Assembly (NCBI RefSeq): GCF_003116815.1
Contig: NZ_QDKQ01000077.1
Location: 248,001 to 312,000 of the forward strand
DNA length: 64,000 nt
Direction: 5' to 3'
From: Caulobacter endophyticus
GTDB lineage: Bacteria; Pseudomonadota; Alphaproteobacteria; Caulobacterales; Caulobacteraceae
The position numbers were made by a program, and so were the translations under genes. This document shows, piece by piece, positions 33,454-42,553 of the stretch. Numbering within the stretch: position 1 is the stretch's first letter; each line of letters starts with the position of its first letter. The notes beneath the pieces were generated by a model. That model saw nothing but the letters and a program-made list of their open reading frames with translations, was not told the origin of the DNA and did not search any database.

Positions 33454-33941
33454 TCCGTGCGCTGCTTCCCCATCCGCTCCTGGCGCTGGGCCTGTTTGTG
33501 ACCTCGCTACTGATGAGCGGTTCGGTCGGGCCGCCGTCGATCGCCCTGGCGGCCGTCCTGGCCCTGGCCACGCCCCAGGTAATGCGGGCGCTCGACGCCC
33601 AGACGATCCCTATCCGCTCGCCGGGGGCCATCGTCGCCCTGGCTGGCTGTGTCGTGATCGACGTGCTGCGCTCGAACTGGGCGGTGGCCGCGATCATCCT
33701 GGGGCGGCGCAGGCATGAGCGCCAATCGGGCTTCATCCATGTTCCGCTGGACCTGAAGGACCGCTACGCCCTGGCGGTGCTGGCCGTCATCCTGACCGCG
33801 ACGCCCGGCACGTTGTGGGTCGAGTACGACAGCGCAACCGGCCGCCTGCTGCTGCACGTGCTGGACCTGGTCGAGGAGGACGAGTGGATCCACCTGATCA
33901 AGGACCGCTACGAGCGCCGCCTGATGGAGATCTTCGAATGA
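33450..33941 (+). CDS. mrpE: Na+(K+)/H+ antiporter subunit E
   Basis: 163 aa from the ATG at 33450 that overlaps the mrpD stop; the longer frame from 33399 lies wholly inside mrpD. Two to three N-terminal helices are followed by a cytoplasmic part with the MrpE marks 'IDVLRSNWAVAAIILGRR', 'GFIHVPLDL', 'TPGTLWVEYDSATGRLLLHVLDLVEEDEWIHLIKDRYERRLMEIF'. Overlaps mrpF by ATGA. Confidence 0.95.
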   Translation: MIRALLPHPLLALGLFVTSLLMSGSVGPPSIALAAVLALATPQVMRALDAQTIPIRSPGAIVALAGCVVIDVLRSNWAVAAIILGRRRHERQSGFIHVPLDLKDRYALAVLAVILTATPGTLWVEYDSATGRLLLHVLDLVEEDEWIHLIKDRYERRLMEIFE

Positions 33942-34219
33942 GCCAGGCCATCCTGTTCTGGGGCCTGACCATCGCCCAGGCGCTGCTGGTGGCGGCGATG
34001 GCGCTGGCCGCCTGGCGCGCCGTGCGCGGTCCCCGCGCCCAGGACCGCGTGCTGGGCCTCGACACCTTCTACCTCAACGGCATGCTGCTCCTGCTGGTGT
34101 TCGGCATACGCACCGGCGGCTCGATCTATTTCTACGCGGCGCTGATCATCGGCATGCTGGGCTTCGCCGCCACGGTGGCTCTGGCAAAGTTCCTGATGCG
34201 CGGCGAGGTGATCGAATGA
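33938..34219 (+). CDS. mrpF: Na+(K+)/H+ antiporter subunit F
   Basis: 93 aa from ATG 33938 (ATGA overlap with mrpE); the upstream part of the frame is a shadow of mrpE. Three helices with the MrpF signature 'RAVRGPRAQDRVLGLDTFYLNGMLLLLVFGI' and 'YFYAALIIGMLGFAATVALAKFLMRGEVIE'. Overlaps mrpG by 4 nt. Confidence 0.95.
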   Translation: MSQAILFWGLTIAQALLVAAMALAAWRAVRGPRAQDRVLGLDTFYLNGMLLLLVFGIRTGGSIYFYAALIIGMLGFAATVALAKFLMRGEVIE

Positions 34220-34584
34220 GCGTGGCTGACCTGCCCGCCTGGGCCTGCGTGGTGGTGGGCCTGCTGGCCCTGGCCGGAGCGGCGCTGTCGTTTCTCGGCG
34301 CCGTGGGCCTCTGCAGCTTCAAGACCTTCTACGAGCGTGTCCACGCCCCGACCCTGGGGGCGACTCTGGGCATGGCGCTGATCGTCGCCGCCTCGATCCT
34401 GTTCTTCACGCTGATCGAGGGGCGGTTCATGCCCAGGGAGCTGCTGATCGGCGTCTTCCTGACGGTGACCACGCCGGTGACCCTGATCCTGCTTGGGCGC
34501 GCGGCTCTGTTTCGAGACCGGACCGAGTTCGCCCGCGACGAGGCGGCGGACGAGCCCGAGCCTTCGACACCTAGCCTTCCTTGA
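34216..34584 (+). CDS. mrpG: Na+(K+)/H+ antiporter subunit G
   Basis: 122 aa, three helices. 'GAALSFLGAVGLCSFKTFYERVHAPTLGATLGMALIV' is the MrpG signature, and the acidic Pro-rich tail is variable. It ends the seven-gene operon; with the A/B fusion all Mrp functions are present, giving a complete electrogenic antiporter for sodium, alkali or pH stress. Its last 14 nt overlap the 3' end of the convergent universal stress protein gene. Confidence 0.94.
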   Translation: MSVADLPAWACVVVGLLALAGAALSFLGAVGLCSFKTFYERVHAPTLGATLGMALIVAASILFFTLIEGRFMPRELLIGVFLTVTTPVTLILLGRAALFRDRTEFARDEAADEPEPSTPSLP

Positions 34585-35371
34585 CCACCAGCGTGTCGGC
34601 CGCGATGCGCTGCAGCAGCGAAGAGGCGACGCTGCCGAGCGCGGCCTGAACGAGGCCGCTGACCCCGTGCGCGCCGATCACCACGAGGTCGGGCCAGACG
34701 TCCCCGGCCACCTCGTCCAGCACCGTTCCAGGCTCGCCCGCCGCCAGGTGAGGTTCGATACGGCCGCGCAGTTCCTTGGGCAGTTCGGCCAGCAGGGCGT
34801 CGAGCTTCTGCTGTGCCTCCGAGCGGGCGATGTCGCGGATGTCGTCCGACTTGATCCGGCTTTCGAACGGTACGTGATAGGCGTGGACCAGATGCAGCCT
34901 GGCCTCGGGGAACATAGCCGCCGCGGCCAGCAGCGCGGCCTTGGCGCCTTTCGAGAAGTCGGATGCGACGAGCAGGCGCTGGTAGGGGCCGTGGGGTCTC
35001 TGCTTGACCACCAGCACGGGCGCGGCGGCGTTGCGGACGACATGATCCACCGCTGTTCCCAGCAGGTAGTCGCCAAGATCGTTGTAGCGGGCGACGCCGG
35101 TAACCAGGAGGTCGGCGTTCAGTTCGCGCGCGGTGTCGGTGATCGCCTTGGGCGCGGGTCCGGAAGGCAGGCTGACGCTGGCCTTGGCGCCCGGACCGGG
35201 CAACACGCGACGCACGTCCAGCGCCGTGGTCGGTGCGTCGCGCTCGATGGCGTGGACCACGTGCACGTCGGCGTTCCACTCACGGCCCAGTTCCAGGGCC
35301 CGGTCGACGGCGCGATCGCTGCGCGCGGTAAGGTCGGTCGCCACCAGGATCAAGCGCACGGGATGGGTCAT
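34571..35371 (-). CDS. universal stress protein with two UspA domains
   Basis: 266 aa from ATG 35371 (GGAG 8 nt upstream; the frame opens further up). Two tandem UspA folds: the first opens 'PVRLILVATDLTARSDRAVDRALELG', the second 'GPYQRLLVASDFSKGAKAALLAAA'. The second ends with a G-x2-G-x9-G-S type nucleotide motif ('VIGAHGVSGLVQAALGSVASSLL', then 'ADTLVVKEG'); the first has the weaker 'VTGVARYNDLGDYLLGTAVDHV'. Probably a cytoplasmic ATP-binding stress protein. It converges on and overlaps mrpG by 14 nt, so the two transcripts are antisense at their ends. Confidence 0.92.
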   Translation of the reverse strand: MTHPVRLILVATDLTARSDRAVDRALELGREWNADVHVVHAIERDAPTTALDVRRVLPGPGAKASVSLPSGPAPKAITDTARELNADLLVTGVARYNDLGDYLLGTAVDHVVRNAAAPVLVVKQRPHGPYQRLLVASDFSKGAKAALLAAAAMFPEARLHLVHAYHVPFESRIKSDDIRDIARSEAQQKLDALLAELPKELRGRIEPHLAAGEPGTVLDEVAGDVWPDLVVIGAHGVSGLVQAALGSVASSLLQRIAADTLVVKEG

Positions 35372-35612
35372 CGGCGAACTCCTTACTGACGGACGCATCG
35401 AGGTTGGCCTTGGCTCGCACGCGTTGCAACGCAAAAAGGGTCGTCATCTGAGGTTGCGCAGCCGCTGCGCCTTGTCTTTGCTCGGCTATTTCGGCGCCTG
35501 CGCGGCGGGCAGTTGACGCGCGAAGCGTCCGCTTGCAGAGCTAGGCCGTTGACGGCACGGCGCGCCCAGACAGAAGAAGCGCGCCACCGAGGGCGGGCAG
35601 AGGCGAGCAGCT

Positions 35613-36086
35613 TTGAAGGACGAGGGTTGGCGCGGGCTCGTGCGCCGGATCGCGCGGATCACCCGTGATCCCGCGGGGGCCGAAGACGTCGTGCAGTCGG
35701 CGATGGTGCGCATGCTGGAGTATCGGCGCGCCAACACGCTCAGCAATCCGGAAGGGTTCGTCGCCCGCGCCGCGGTCAATCTGGCGATCGACGAGCGCCG
35801 TCAGCGCGCGCGCCGTCCGGAGGAAGCCCTGGACTTCGTCGAGGACGCTCTGGCCGACGCAGGCCCGCTTCAGGACGAGGTTCTGCGGGCGCGGGAGCGC
35901 CTGGCGCGGCTCAAGCTTGGGTTGGCGCGCCTCAGCCCGCGGACACGCGAAGTCTTTTTGCTTCACCGACTGGAAGGGCTGAAGTATCGGGAGATCGCCG
36001 AGCGGCTGGGCATCACGGTCAGCGCGGTGGAAAAGCACGTGGCCAAGGCGGCCCTCTTCCTGACGAAATGGACCGAGAAGTGGTGA
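35613..36086 (+). CDS. ECF sigma factor, FecI type
   Basis: 157 aa from a TTG at 35613 with GAGGCGA upstream. Region 2 is 'ITRDPAGAEDVVQSAMVRMLEY' with 'EGFVARAAVNLAIDERRQ'. Region 4 is 'LSPRTREVFLLHRLEGLKYREIAERLGITVSAVEKHVAKAALFL', the FecI-like form. It overlaps the fecR-like gene by 19 bp and is followed by an STN-containing receptor, the standard three-gene cell-surface signalling unit. It should direct transcription of the receptor gene when the receptor is loaded. No Fur-type site is visible upstream, unlike the second such unit at 55440. Confidence 0.93.
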   Translation: MKDEGWRGLVRRIARITRDPAGAEDVVQSAMVRMLEYRRANTLSNPEGFVARAAVNLAIDERRQRARRPEEALDFVEDALADAGPLQDEVLRARERLARLKLGLARLSPRTREVFLLHRLEGLKYREIAERLGITVSAVEKHVAKAALFLTKWTEKW

Positions 36087-37030
36087 AGCCTGAGCGCGAT
36101 CTCGAAGCCGTCCGCCGCGAAGCGGCCGACTGGCTGGCGCGCCTGCGCAGCGACTCGCGCACCGGGGGGGACGAGGCTGGCTTCAAGGCCTGGCTTGAGC
36201 GTTCCGAGGATCACCGCACGACCTTCGACACCCTGACCTCCACCTGGGAGCTGGCCGGCGCCCTGCGCCACGATCCGGAAATCGCCGTCGTCTCGCCGCG
36301 TAAGCCGCCGGTGCGCCTGGCCCGCCGCGCGGTGCTGGCTGGCGCCGGCGTCTCGGCGGTCGGCCTGGGCTGGCTGGCCCTGGCGCCCGAGGTCTACGCC
36401 ACGGGCGTGGGCGAGACACGGACCCTGCACCTGGATGACGGCTCCTCGGTGCTGCTCGACGCCGACAGCCGGCTTAGCGTCCGCATCGACGGCCGCCAGC
36501 GCAGGGCTGGCCTGGACAGGGGGCGCGCCTTCTTTCGCGCCGCCCGCGATCCGGTCAGGCCGTTCGTGGTGGCCGCCGAGGGCCGCGAGATCGTCGGCGA
36601 CGGCGGCGACGCCTTCGGCGTGTCTGTGCTGGCGCAGACCGTGTCAGTGGTTGCGGTCGAGGGGCAGGTGCTGGTCATGACTCCTGGACAGCCGTCGGGG
36701 CGCATCACCGCCTCGGCCGGCCAGCGGGTCGTTGCGGCGGGGCAGGGGCCCGCGCGCCGCGAGATCGCCGACGTGCAGTCTGCCACGGCCTGGCGCTTCG
36801 GGCAGGCAGTGTTCGACGACCAGACCCTTGTCGAGGCCCTGGCCGAGATGAACCGCTACAGCCGCCGGCGCATCGTGCTATCCGATCCGGCGCTGGAGAC
36901 CTTGCGGATCAGCGGCGTCTACAAGGCCGGCGACAACGAGGCCTTCGCCCGCTCGGTGGCGACGCTGCTGGACCTCGACGTTCGCGCCAACGGCGGCGGC
37001 CTGCTGATCGAGCCGCGCGGCGGGGCATGA
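36068..37030 (+). CDS. FecR-family sigma regulator
   Basis: 320 aa. The N-terminal cytoplasmic domain has 'AADWLARLRSD...DEAGFKAWLERSEDHRTTFDTLTSTWEL', which fits the DUF4880/FecR N-terminal domain. A membrane helix lies around 85-105, then the periplasmic FecR domain ('GETRTLHLDDGSSVLLDADSRLSVRIDG', 'RGRAFFRAARDPVRPFVVAAEG'). The C-terminal STN-like segment ('FDDQTLVEALAEMNRYSRRRIVLSDPAL') would contact the receptor. It starts inside the sigma gene. It holds or delivers the sigma factor depending on a signal from the receptor at 37136. Confidence 0.93.
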   Translation: MDREVVKPERDLEAVRREAADWLARLRSDSRTGGDEAGFKAWLERSEDHRTTFDTLTSTWELAGALRHDPEIAVVSPRKPPVRLARRAVLAGAGVSAVGLGWLALAPEVYATGVGETRTLHLDDGSSVLLDADSRLSVRIDGRQRRAGLDRGRAFFRAARDPVRPFVVAAEGREIVGDGGDAFGVSVLAQTVSVVAVEGQVLVMTPGQPSGRITASAGQRVVAAGQGPARREIADVQSATAWRFGQAVFDDQTLVEALAEMNRYSRRRIVLSDPALETLRISGVYKAGDNEAFARSVATLLDLDVRANGGGLLIEPRGGA

Positions 37031-37135
37031 ACTGGTCGCGCAGGCCGCTCGAAAAAAGTTGCTGAGGAAAAATCGACCTCCGTCGTCAGGCCTCTTAAGC
37101 CCGAAAACGTCGGGCTGAGAGGGGACTAGAATTTC

Positions 37136-40100
37136 ATGATGATGGGGAAAGACGGCCGCCTGCGCCGCATGCTGGCGGGATCCGCGGCGGTGGGCGTTCT
37201 GCTGACGGCCGGGGCGGCCTTTGGCCAGACGGTGGTCGTGGACGTTCAGGCGCAGTCGCTGGACAAGGCGCTGCGCGAGCTGGGCAAGGAGACCGGAACC
37301 AATATCCTGTTCTCGCCCAAGACGGTCGCGGGCCGCCGTTCGTCCGCCGTGGTCGGCAAGTACACGCCGCTGGAAGCTGCCCGCCGCATGGCTGGCGCGA
37401 CCGGCCTGGAAGTCGTCGAGGACGGCGCCGGCGCCCTGATCGTCCGCGCGCCCGGCGCGGCCCCCGCGGCCACCCTTCAGCCGGCCTCGTTCCAGGCCGT
37501 AGATCAAAGCCCTGCTGTCGAGGTTGAAGAGGTTGTGGTGACCGGCTCCCGCCTGCGTCGCACCACCTTCGACAGTCCGTCGCCCGTCGTCGAGATCGAG
37601 CGCGAGGAGCTTCAGGAAAGCGGCTATGTCGACATCGCCGAAGCCCTGACCGACCTGCCGGGCATCGACATCGGCGTGAACCTGTCGACCAGCCAGTCGG
37701 CGGTGCAGGACAACGGCCTGTCGACCGTCAGCCTGCGGGGCCTCGGCCAGAACCGCACCCTGACCCTTATCGACGGTCACCGCACCGTCTCCAACGCCGG
37801 CAACATGAACGCGGTGAGCCTCAGCTCCATCCCGCAGTTCTTCATCGACCGCGTCGAAATCAGCACCGGCGGCGCCTCGGCCGTCTATGGCTCGGACGCC
37901 ATCTCGGGCGTCGTCAACATCATCACCACCTCCAAGATGGACGGGATCAAGGCGCGGGTCGTGGCCAGCGCCACCGACGACGGCGGCGGCAGCAGCACCG
38001 AATACTCGGTGGCGGCGGGCAAGCGCTTCCTGAACGACAAGCTGTTCGTCATGGCTGGCGGCACCTTCGAGAAGCAGGACGCCCTGAACGCGACCGACCG
38101 CAAGTGGGCGCTGCAATCGGTGGTCTATGATCCGGTCGCGAACACGGTCTCGGGTCCCGACCTGTCGACCTACACCCCCGGCGGCCGCTTCCGCACCAAC
38201 GCCTTCTATTACGACGAAGGCGGCCTGAAGCAGAACTTCGTCACCGCGGTGAACGGCTACGAGACCCGCACCAACGGCACGCTGATCACCCCGGCCAAGC
38301 GCTCGTCCGGCGCGCTGAAGGTCGCCTACGACGTCACGCCCGACCTCAAGATCTGGGCCCAGTTCCAGGCCTCGCGCGTGACCACCAACTCGGTTCGCGA
38401 GCCCTACGGCCTCTACAATTCGACCACCTACGGCGTGAACGACGAGTTCACGATCGGCAACATCTCGCGGACCAATCCGTACGTCCCGGCCGCGATCTAT
38501 TCTGCGGCGACCACCACGATCAACTTCCGCCGTCGTATGACGGAAGTCGGCGAGCTGGAAATCTACAACCGCCGCACCACGCTGCGTGGCTGGGCCGGCG
38601 CCGAAGGCAAGGCGTTCGGCGACTGGGACTGGGGCCTGACCTACGGCTACGGCGAGTACGACGGCTATCAGGTCCGCCGCAACGGCCTGAACATGGCCAA
38701 CGTCAAGAACGCCCTGAACGCCGAGCGCACCTCGGCCGGCGTGATCCAGTGCCGGGACGCCGCCGCGCGCGCCGACGGCTGCGTGGCGCTGAACCTGTTC
38801 GGCATCGGCTCGATCACGCCGGAAATGGCCAGCTATATCCGCGCCAACGTCTGGTACCGGCCGCAGAACCGCCAGGACACCGTCGAAGGTCACATGACCG
38901 GCGAGCTGTTCCAGCTGCCGGCCGGCCCGATCCAGACCGCGTTCGGCTTCGAACTGCGTCGTGACAAGACCCGCACGACCACCGACGAGCTGACCCAGAA
39001 CGGCCTGACCAACTTCGCCTACATCCCCGAATACAGCGGCGTGGTGAAGACCAAGGAAGCCTTCGTCGAGGCCTCCGCGCCACTGCTGAAGGATCTGCCG
39101 TTCGCCTACCGGCTGGAGATCGACGGCGCCGTGCGCGTCGCCGACTACAATCTGCAGAACGTCGGCACGACGCTCAGCTATCGCGGCGGTCTGCAATGGG
39201 CCCCGGTCAAGAGCCTGCGCTTCCGCACGGCCTGGAGCCGGGCCCAGCGCGCGCCCGACACGACCGAGCTCTACTCGCCGCCCCGCGACGACTTCGACGC
39301 GATCGTCGACATCTGTTCGGGCGTGACGGCCAGCTCCACCGGCCAAGTGGCGCAGAACTGCCGCTCTAACGCGGGCATCGCCGCGACCATCGCGGCCAAT
39401 GGCGTGTTCGTCTCGGACGTCACGAGCGTCAACGCGCCCAACGGCGGCAATGTCGACCTGAAGGAAGAGACCGCCGACACCCTGACGCTGGGCTTCGTGC
39501 TCCAGCCGTCGTTCCTGCGCGGCTTCGACCTCAGTGTCGACTACTACGACATCAAGGTCACCGACGCGATCTCGTCGCTGTCGAACGCCCAGCTGATGGC
39601 AGAGTGCTACGGCTCGACCGGCGGCATGGACAACCGGTTCTGCAACGTCATCACCCGTGACGCCGAGGGTCAGATCACCAGGATCCTGAACCTCGAGGAG
39701 AACCTCGACGACCTGCGCGCCAGCGGCGTCGATGTGGCCCTGCGCTATCGCTTCGACCTTGACCGCTGGAATGTGCCGGGCGACTTCACCTTCCGCGCCA
39801 ACTACAGCCGCCGCCTGAAGCTGGAGACACGCTACTCGGGCATCAACGGCACGAGCGTCGCCGACGACCTCGGCGAAGTCGGCTCGTCCGAGCACGAGGG
39901 CAAGGCCAGCCTTGCCTGGCGCAATCGCCAGTGGAACCTGCAGTGGACGGCGACCTACACCGGTGAAGCCGTGGACGACAACGACTCGCCCGCCGCCAAC
40001 CTCGCCAATCCGCTGTACTTCAACGTCGACGCCTTCTGGCGCCACGACCTGTCGGTGCGGTTCTACCCGGACCCGAAGAACAAGGACCTGCGCGTGTTCG

Positions 40101-40237
40101 GCACCGTGCGGAACGTGTTCGACAACGAAGGCCCGTTCCTGCCCAGCGGCACGGAGTCGGGCAACGACTACAACTACAGCGCCGTCTACGGCGTCACTGG
40201 CCGGACCTTCACCATGGGTCTGCAACTGGCGTTCTGA
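37136..40237 (+). CDS. TonB-dependent receptor with STN signalling domain
   Basis: 1033 aa, signal peptide 1-31 ('GAAFGQ'). Secretin/TonB N-terminal (STN) domain about 32-105 ('DVQAQSLDKALRELGKETGTNILFSPKTVAGRRSSAVVGKYTPLEAARRM'). TonB box 'VEEVVVTGSRLRR', then plug ('LPGIDIGVNLSTSQSAVQDNGLSTVSLRGLGQNRTLTLIDGHRTV', 'VEISTGGASAVYGSDAISGVVNIIT') and barrel ending 'TFTMGLQLAF'. It is of the kind whose ligand binding is passed to FecR. AGAGGGG lies upstream. The S9 peptidase 53 bp downstream suggests a peptide or peptide-linked ligand. Confidence 0.94.
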   Translation: MMMGKDGRLRRMLAGSAAVGVLLTAGAAFGQTVVVDVQAQSLDKALRELGKETGTNILFSPKTVAGRRSSAVVGKYTPLEAARRMAGATGLEVVEDGAGALIVRAPGAAPAATLQPASFQAVDQSPAVEVEEVVVTGSRLRRTTFDSPSPVVEIEREELQESGYVDIAEALTDLPGIDIGVNLSTSQSAVQDNGLSTVSLRGLGQNRTLTLIDGHRTVSNAGNMNAVSLSSIPQFFIDRVEISTGGASAVYGSDAISGVVNIITTSKMDGIKARVVASATDDGGGSSTEYSVAAGKRFLNDKLFVMAGGTFEKQDALNATDRKWALQSVVYDPVANTVSGPDLSTYTPGGRFRTNAFYYDEGGLKQNFVTAVNGYETRTNGTLITPAKRSSGALKVAYDVTPDLKIWAQFQASRVTTNSVREPYGLYNSTTYGVNDEFTIGNISRTNPYVPAAIYSAATTTINFRRRMTEVGELEIYNRRTTLRGWAGAEGKAFGDWDWGLTYGYGEYDGYQVRRNGLNMANVKNALNAERTSAGVIQCRDAAARADGCVALNLFGIGSITPEMASYIRANVWYRPQNRQDTVEGHMTGELFQLPAGPIQTAFGFELRRDKTRTTTDELTQNGLTNFAYIPEYSGVVKTKEAFVEASAPLLKDLPFAYRLEIDGAVRVADYNLQNVGTTLSYRGGLQWAPVKSLRFRTAWSRAQRAPDTTELYSPPRDDFDAIVDICSGVTASSTGQVAQNCRSNAGIAATIAANGVFVSDVTSVNAPNGGNVDLKEETADTLTLGFVLQPSFLRGFDLSVDYYDIKVTDAISSLSNAQLMAECYGSTGGMDNRFCNVITRDAEGQITRILNLEENLDDLRASGVDVALRYRFDLDRWNVPGDFTFRANYSRRLKLETRYSGINGTSVADDLGEVGSSEHEGKASLAWRNRQWNLQWTATYTGEAVDDNDSPAANLANPLYFNVDAFWRHDLSVRFYPDPKNKDLRVFGTVRNVFDNEGPFLPSGTESGNDYNYSAVYGVTGRTFTMGLQLAF

Positions 40238-40244
40238 CGCATCT

Positions 40245-40268
40245 CGCCGGCGCCTTCGGGCGCCGGCG
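40245..40268 (+). terminator. strong hairpin between receptor and S9 peptidase, no T tract
   Basis: 10-bp stem CGCCGGCGCC/GGCGCCGGCG (40245-40254 with 40259-40268) closed by TTCG. No T run follows, so it may attenuate or protect the receptor mRNA rather than terminate fully. Confidence 0.5.
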
Positions 40269-40290
40269 AACCTATTTCCCGGAGCTTCCC

Positions 40291-42312
40291 ATGACCCTTT
40301 CCCGCCTGGCGGCCCTGGCCGCCGGAGGCCTGCTCGCGCTCGCCGCACCGATCGCCTGGTCCGCCCCGCGCGTCATGACCGCCGTCGATCTGGTGGGCCT
40401 GGAGAAGCTTTCCGATCCGCAGGTTTCGCCCGACGGTCGGTTCGTCCTCTATTCGGTCGGCCGCGTCGACTGGAAGGCCAACGCCATGCAGAGCGACCTG
40501 TGGCGCATCGGTCTCGATGGCTCGGACGCCCGCCGCATGATCGAGGGACCGGTCTCCGGCGCGGCCTGGGGTCCAGACGGGAAGGGCTTCGCCTTCGTGG
40601 CCAAGCGCGACGGCGACGGTCTGCGCCAGATCTACCTTTCGCCAATCGACGGCGGCGAGCCGCGTCGCCTGGGCAAGCTGCGCACCAGCCCCTCGTCGTT
40701 GCGCTGGTCGCCCGATGGCTCGGCGATCTATTTCCTGGCCGCCGCGCCCGACGGCAAGGCGATGGCCAAGCGCAAGCGCGAGAAGGACGACATGCTGTCG
40801 TTCGAGACCCCGCAGGGCCGCGGCCGGCTGTGGCGCATCACCCTCGCCGATGGCAAGGCAGAGCCGGTGATCGAGGGCGAGTTCGAGGTCGAGGCCTATG
40901 ACCTTTCCGCCGATGGTGAAACGATCCTCTATCGCCGCGCTCCATCCGACCTGCTGGACGATAATCCCAAGTCCGAGCTTTGGCTGAAGGACGGGAAGGG
41001 CGCCGACCGCCGCCTGACCGACAACGACTTCCAGGAAAGCAGTCCGCGCCTGTCGCCCGACGGTCGCTCGGCGCTGTTCCTGGCCACGGCCGAGAACGGT
41101 CGCTACGGCACGGTCAATCCCAACCTCTTCGTAATGCCGGCCGCCGGCGGCGCGCCGCGCGAACTGGCCCACGGCCTGCCCTACGAGATCGAGGACGCCG
41201 TCTGGTCGGCCGACGGCCGCGAGATCTACATCACCGCCACCACCGGCGTCCGCCGCGAGCTGTTCGCCGTCGACGTCAAGAGCGAGGCCGTGCGGCCACT
41301 GGCCCGCGGCGACCACGCGGCAGGCGACGTCAGCTTGACCCGCAATGGCAAGACCATGGTGTTCTTCAAGGCTTCGGCAACCTCGCCGGGCGAGGTGTTC
41401 CGGATCGATCCGGCGCGGCCTGCGCCGGTGCAGGTGACCCATCTGAACGACGACATCGCCGAGCGCTTCCGCCTGCCGCGCCAGGAGGCGATCCAGTGGA
41501 CCGCGCCCGACGGCCAGGCGCTGGAAGGCTTGGTGACCTATCCCCTCGACTTTCAGCCGGGCCGCCGCTACCCGCTGATCGTCCAGAGCCATGGCGGGCC
41601 GCGCTCGTCCGACGTGTTCAACATCTTCGCCTACAGCCGGTTCAATCCGCTGCTGGCGGCCAAGGGCGTGATGACGCTCAGCGTCAACTACCGGGGCGGC
41701 ACCGGCTATGGCGACGAATTCCTGCAGGGCATGAACGCCGGCTACTTCCGCCATGCCGACAAGGACGTGCTGTCGGGCGTCGACAACCTGATCGCCAAGG
41801 GGCTGGTCGATCCGGACAGGCTGGGAGTCATGGGCTGGAGCGCCGGCGGCCACATGACCAACCGCCTGATCACCGTCACTGACCGTTTCAAGGCTGCGTC
41901 GTCGGGCGCTGGCGCAGTCGATTGGCCGTCGATGTACCTGACGTCCGACACCCGCTGGCAGCGCAGCGAGTGGTTCGTGACCCCGCCCTATGGCTCGGCG
42001 GCGCGACGCGACCTCTATGTCGATAATTCTCCGCTCAGCCAGCTCGACAAGGTCAGGACGCCGACCCTGATCCTGGCCGGCGCCGAGGACGAGCGCGTAC
42101 CCTGGACCCAGTCGGTCATGCTGCACCGGGCGCTGAAGGCGCTAGGCGTTGAGACCGAGCTCTACCTGGCTCCGCGCGAGCCGCATAACTTCCGCGAACT
42201 GCGCCACCGTCTGTTCCAGGTGAACGTGCAGATGGACTGGTTCAGCAAGCGCGTCCTTGGCCGGGACTACGACTGGAGCCGAGCTCCCGACGCCAAGGAC
42301 GACATCGACTGA
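40291..42312 (+). CDS. secreted S9 family prolyl oligopeptidase-like peptidase
   Basis: 673 aa, signal peptide 1-24. N-terminal propeller of WD/PD40-like repeats ('SDPQVSPDGRFVLYSVGRV', 'GAAWGPDGKGFAFV', 'SLRWSPDGSAIYFL', 'SSPRLSPDGRSALFL'), then an alpha/beta hydrolase domain ('PLIVQSHGGPRSSDVFN'). Triad Ser517 in 'GWSAGG', Asp600 in 'GAEDERVPW' and His632 in 'REPHNFREL' is complete. It would trim short peptides in the periplasm. It follows the STN receptor on the same strand, so it probably acts on what that receptor imports. Confidence 0.92.
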   Translation: MTLSRLAALAAGGLLALAAPIAWSAPRVMTAVDLVGLEKLSDPQVSPDGRFVLYSVGRVDWKANAMQSDLWRIGLDGSDARRMIEGPVSGAAWGPDGKGFAFVAKRDGDGLRQIYLSPIDGGEPRRLGKLRTSPSSLRWSPDGSAIYFLAAAPDGKAMAKRKREKDDMLSFETPQGRGRLWRITLADGKAEPVIEGEFEVEAYDLSADGETILYRRAPSDLLDDNPKSELWLKDGKGADRRLTDNDFQESSPRLSPDGRSALFLATAENGRYGTVNPNLFVMPAAGGAPRELAHGLPYEIEDAVWSADGREIYITATTGVRRELFAVDVKSEAVRPLARGDHAAGDVSLTRNGKTMVFFKASATSPGEVFRIDPARPAPVQVTHLNDDIAERFRLPRQEAIQWTAPDGQALEGLVTYPLDFQPGRRYPLIVQSHGGPRSSDVFNIFAYSRFNPLLAAKGVMTLSVNYRGGTGYGDEFLQGMNAGYFRHADKDVLSGVDNLIAKGLVDPDRLGVMGWSAGGHMTNRLITVTDRFKAASSGAGAVDWPSMYLTSDTRWQRSEWFVTPPYGSAARRDLYVDNSPLSQLDKVRTPTLILAGAEDERVPWTQSVMLHRALKALGVETELYLAPREPHNFRELRHRLFQVNVQMDWFSKRVLGRDYDWSRAPDAKDDID

Positions 42313-42316
42313 CGAG

Positions 42317-42499
42317 CTACTGCAGCGGCGGCTTGTCATAGGGGCGAGGATCGCCCGGATCGAGGGGCGGCGGTTGCGGCGGGTCGACGAAGGGCACGAC
42401 CGGCTCTTCAATCTCCGGCGGCGGGCCGTCGGGCGGAATCTCGAGAGGCGGCGAGCCGGGCGTGGGGTCGGGTTGCGGCGGCGCGATCGGGTCGGTCAT
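42317..42499 (-). CDS. small proline-rich protein
   Basis: 60 aa from the ATG at 42499 (another ATG lies at 42511). About a third of the residues are Pro ('PPQPDPTPGSPPLEIPPDGPPPEIEEP'), acidic and without hydrophobic segments. Short Pro-rich proteins of this style are common in Proteobacteria, with no known function. No clear ribosome site is visible, so support is compositional only. Confidence 0.5.
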   Translation of the reverse strand: MTDPIAPPQPDPTPGSPPLEIPPDGPPPEIEEPVVPFVDPPQPPPLDPGDPRPYDKPPLQ

Positions 42500-42553
42500 G
42501 AACATTTGCATGATCGACCAACGCGTGGACCCATGGCCCAGGTCCGCCGAAAT

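Noticed and set aside
36878-40348. Minus-strand open frame of 1156 codons opposite the STN receptor
   Set aside because: It is the GC-driven mirror of a clear receptor gene, with low-complexity Val/Gly/Arg/Ala composition and no motif.
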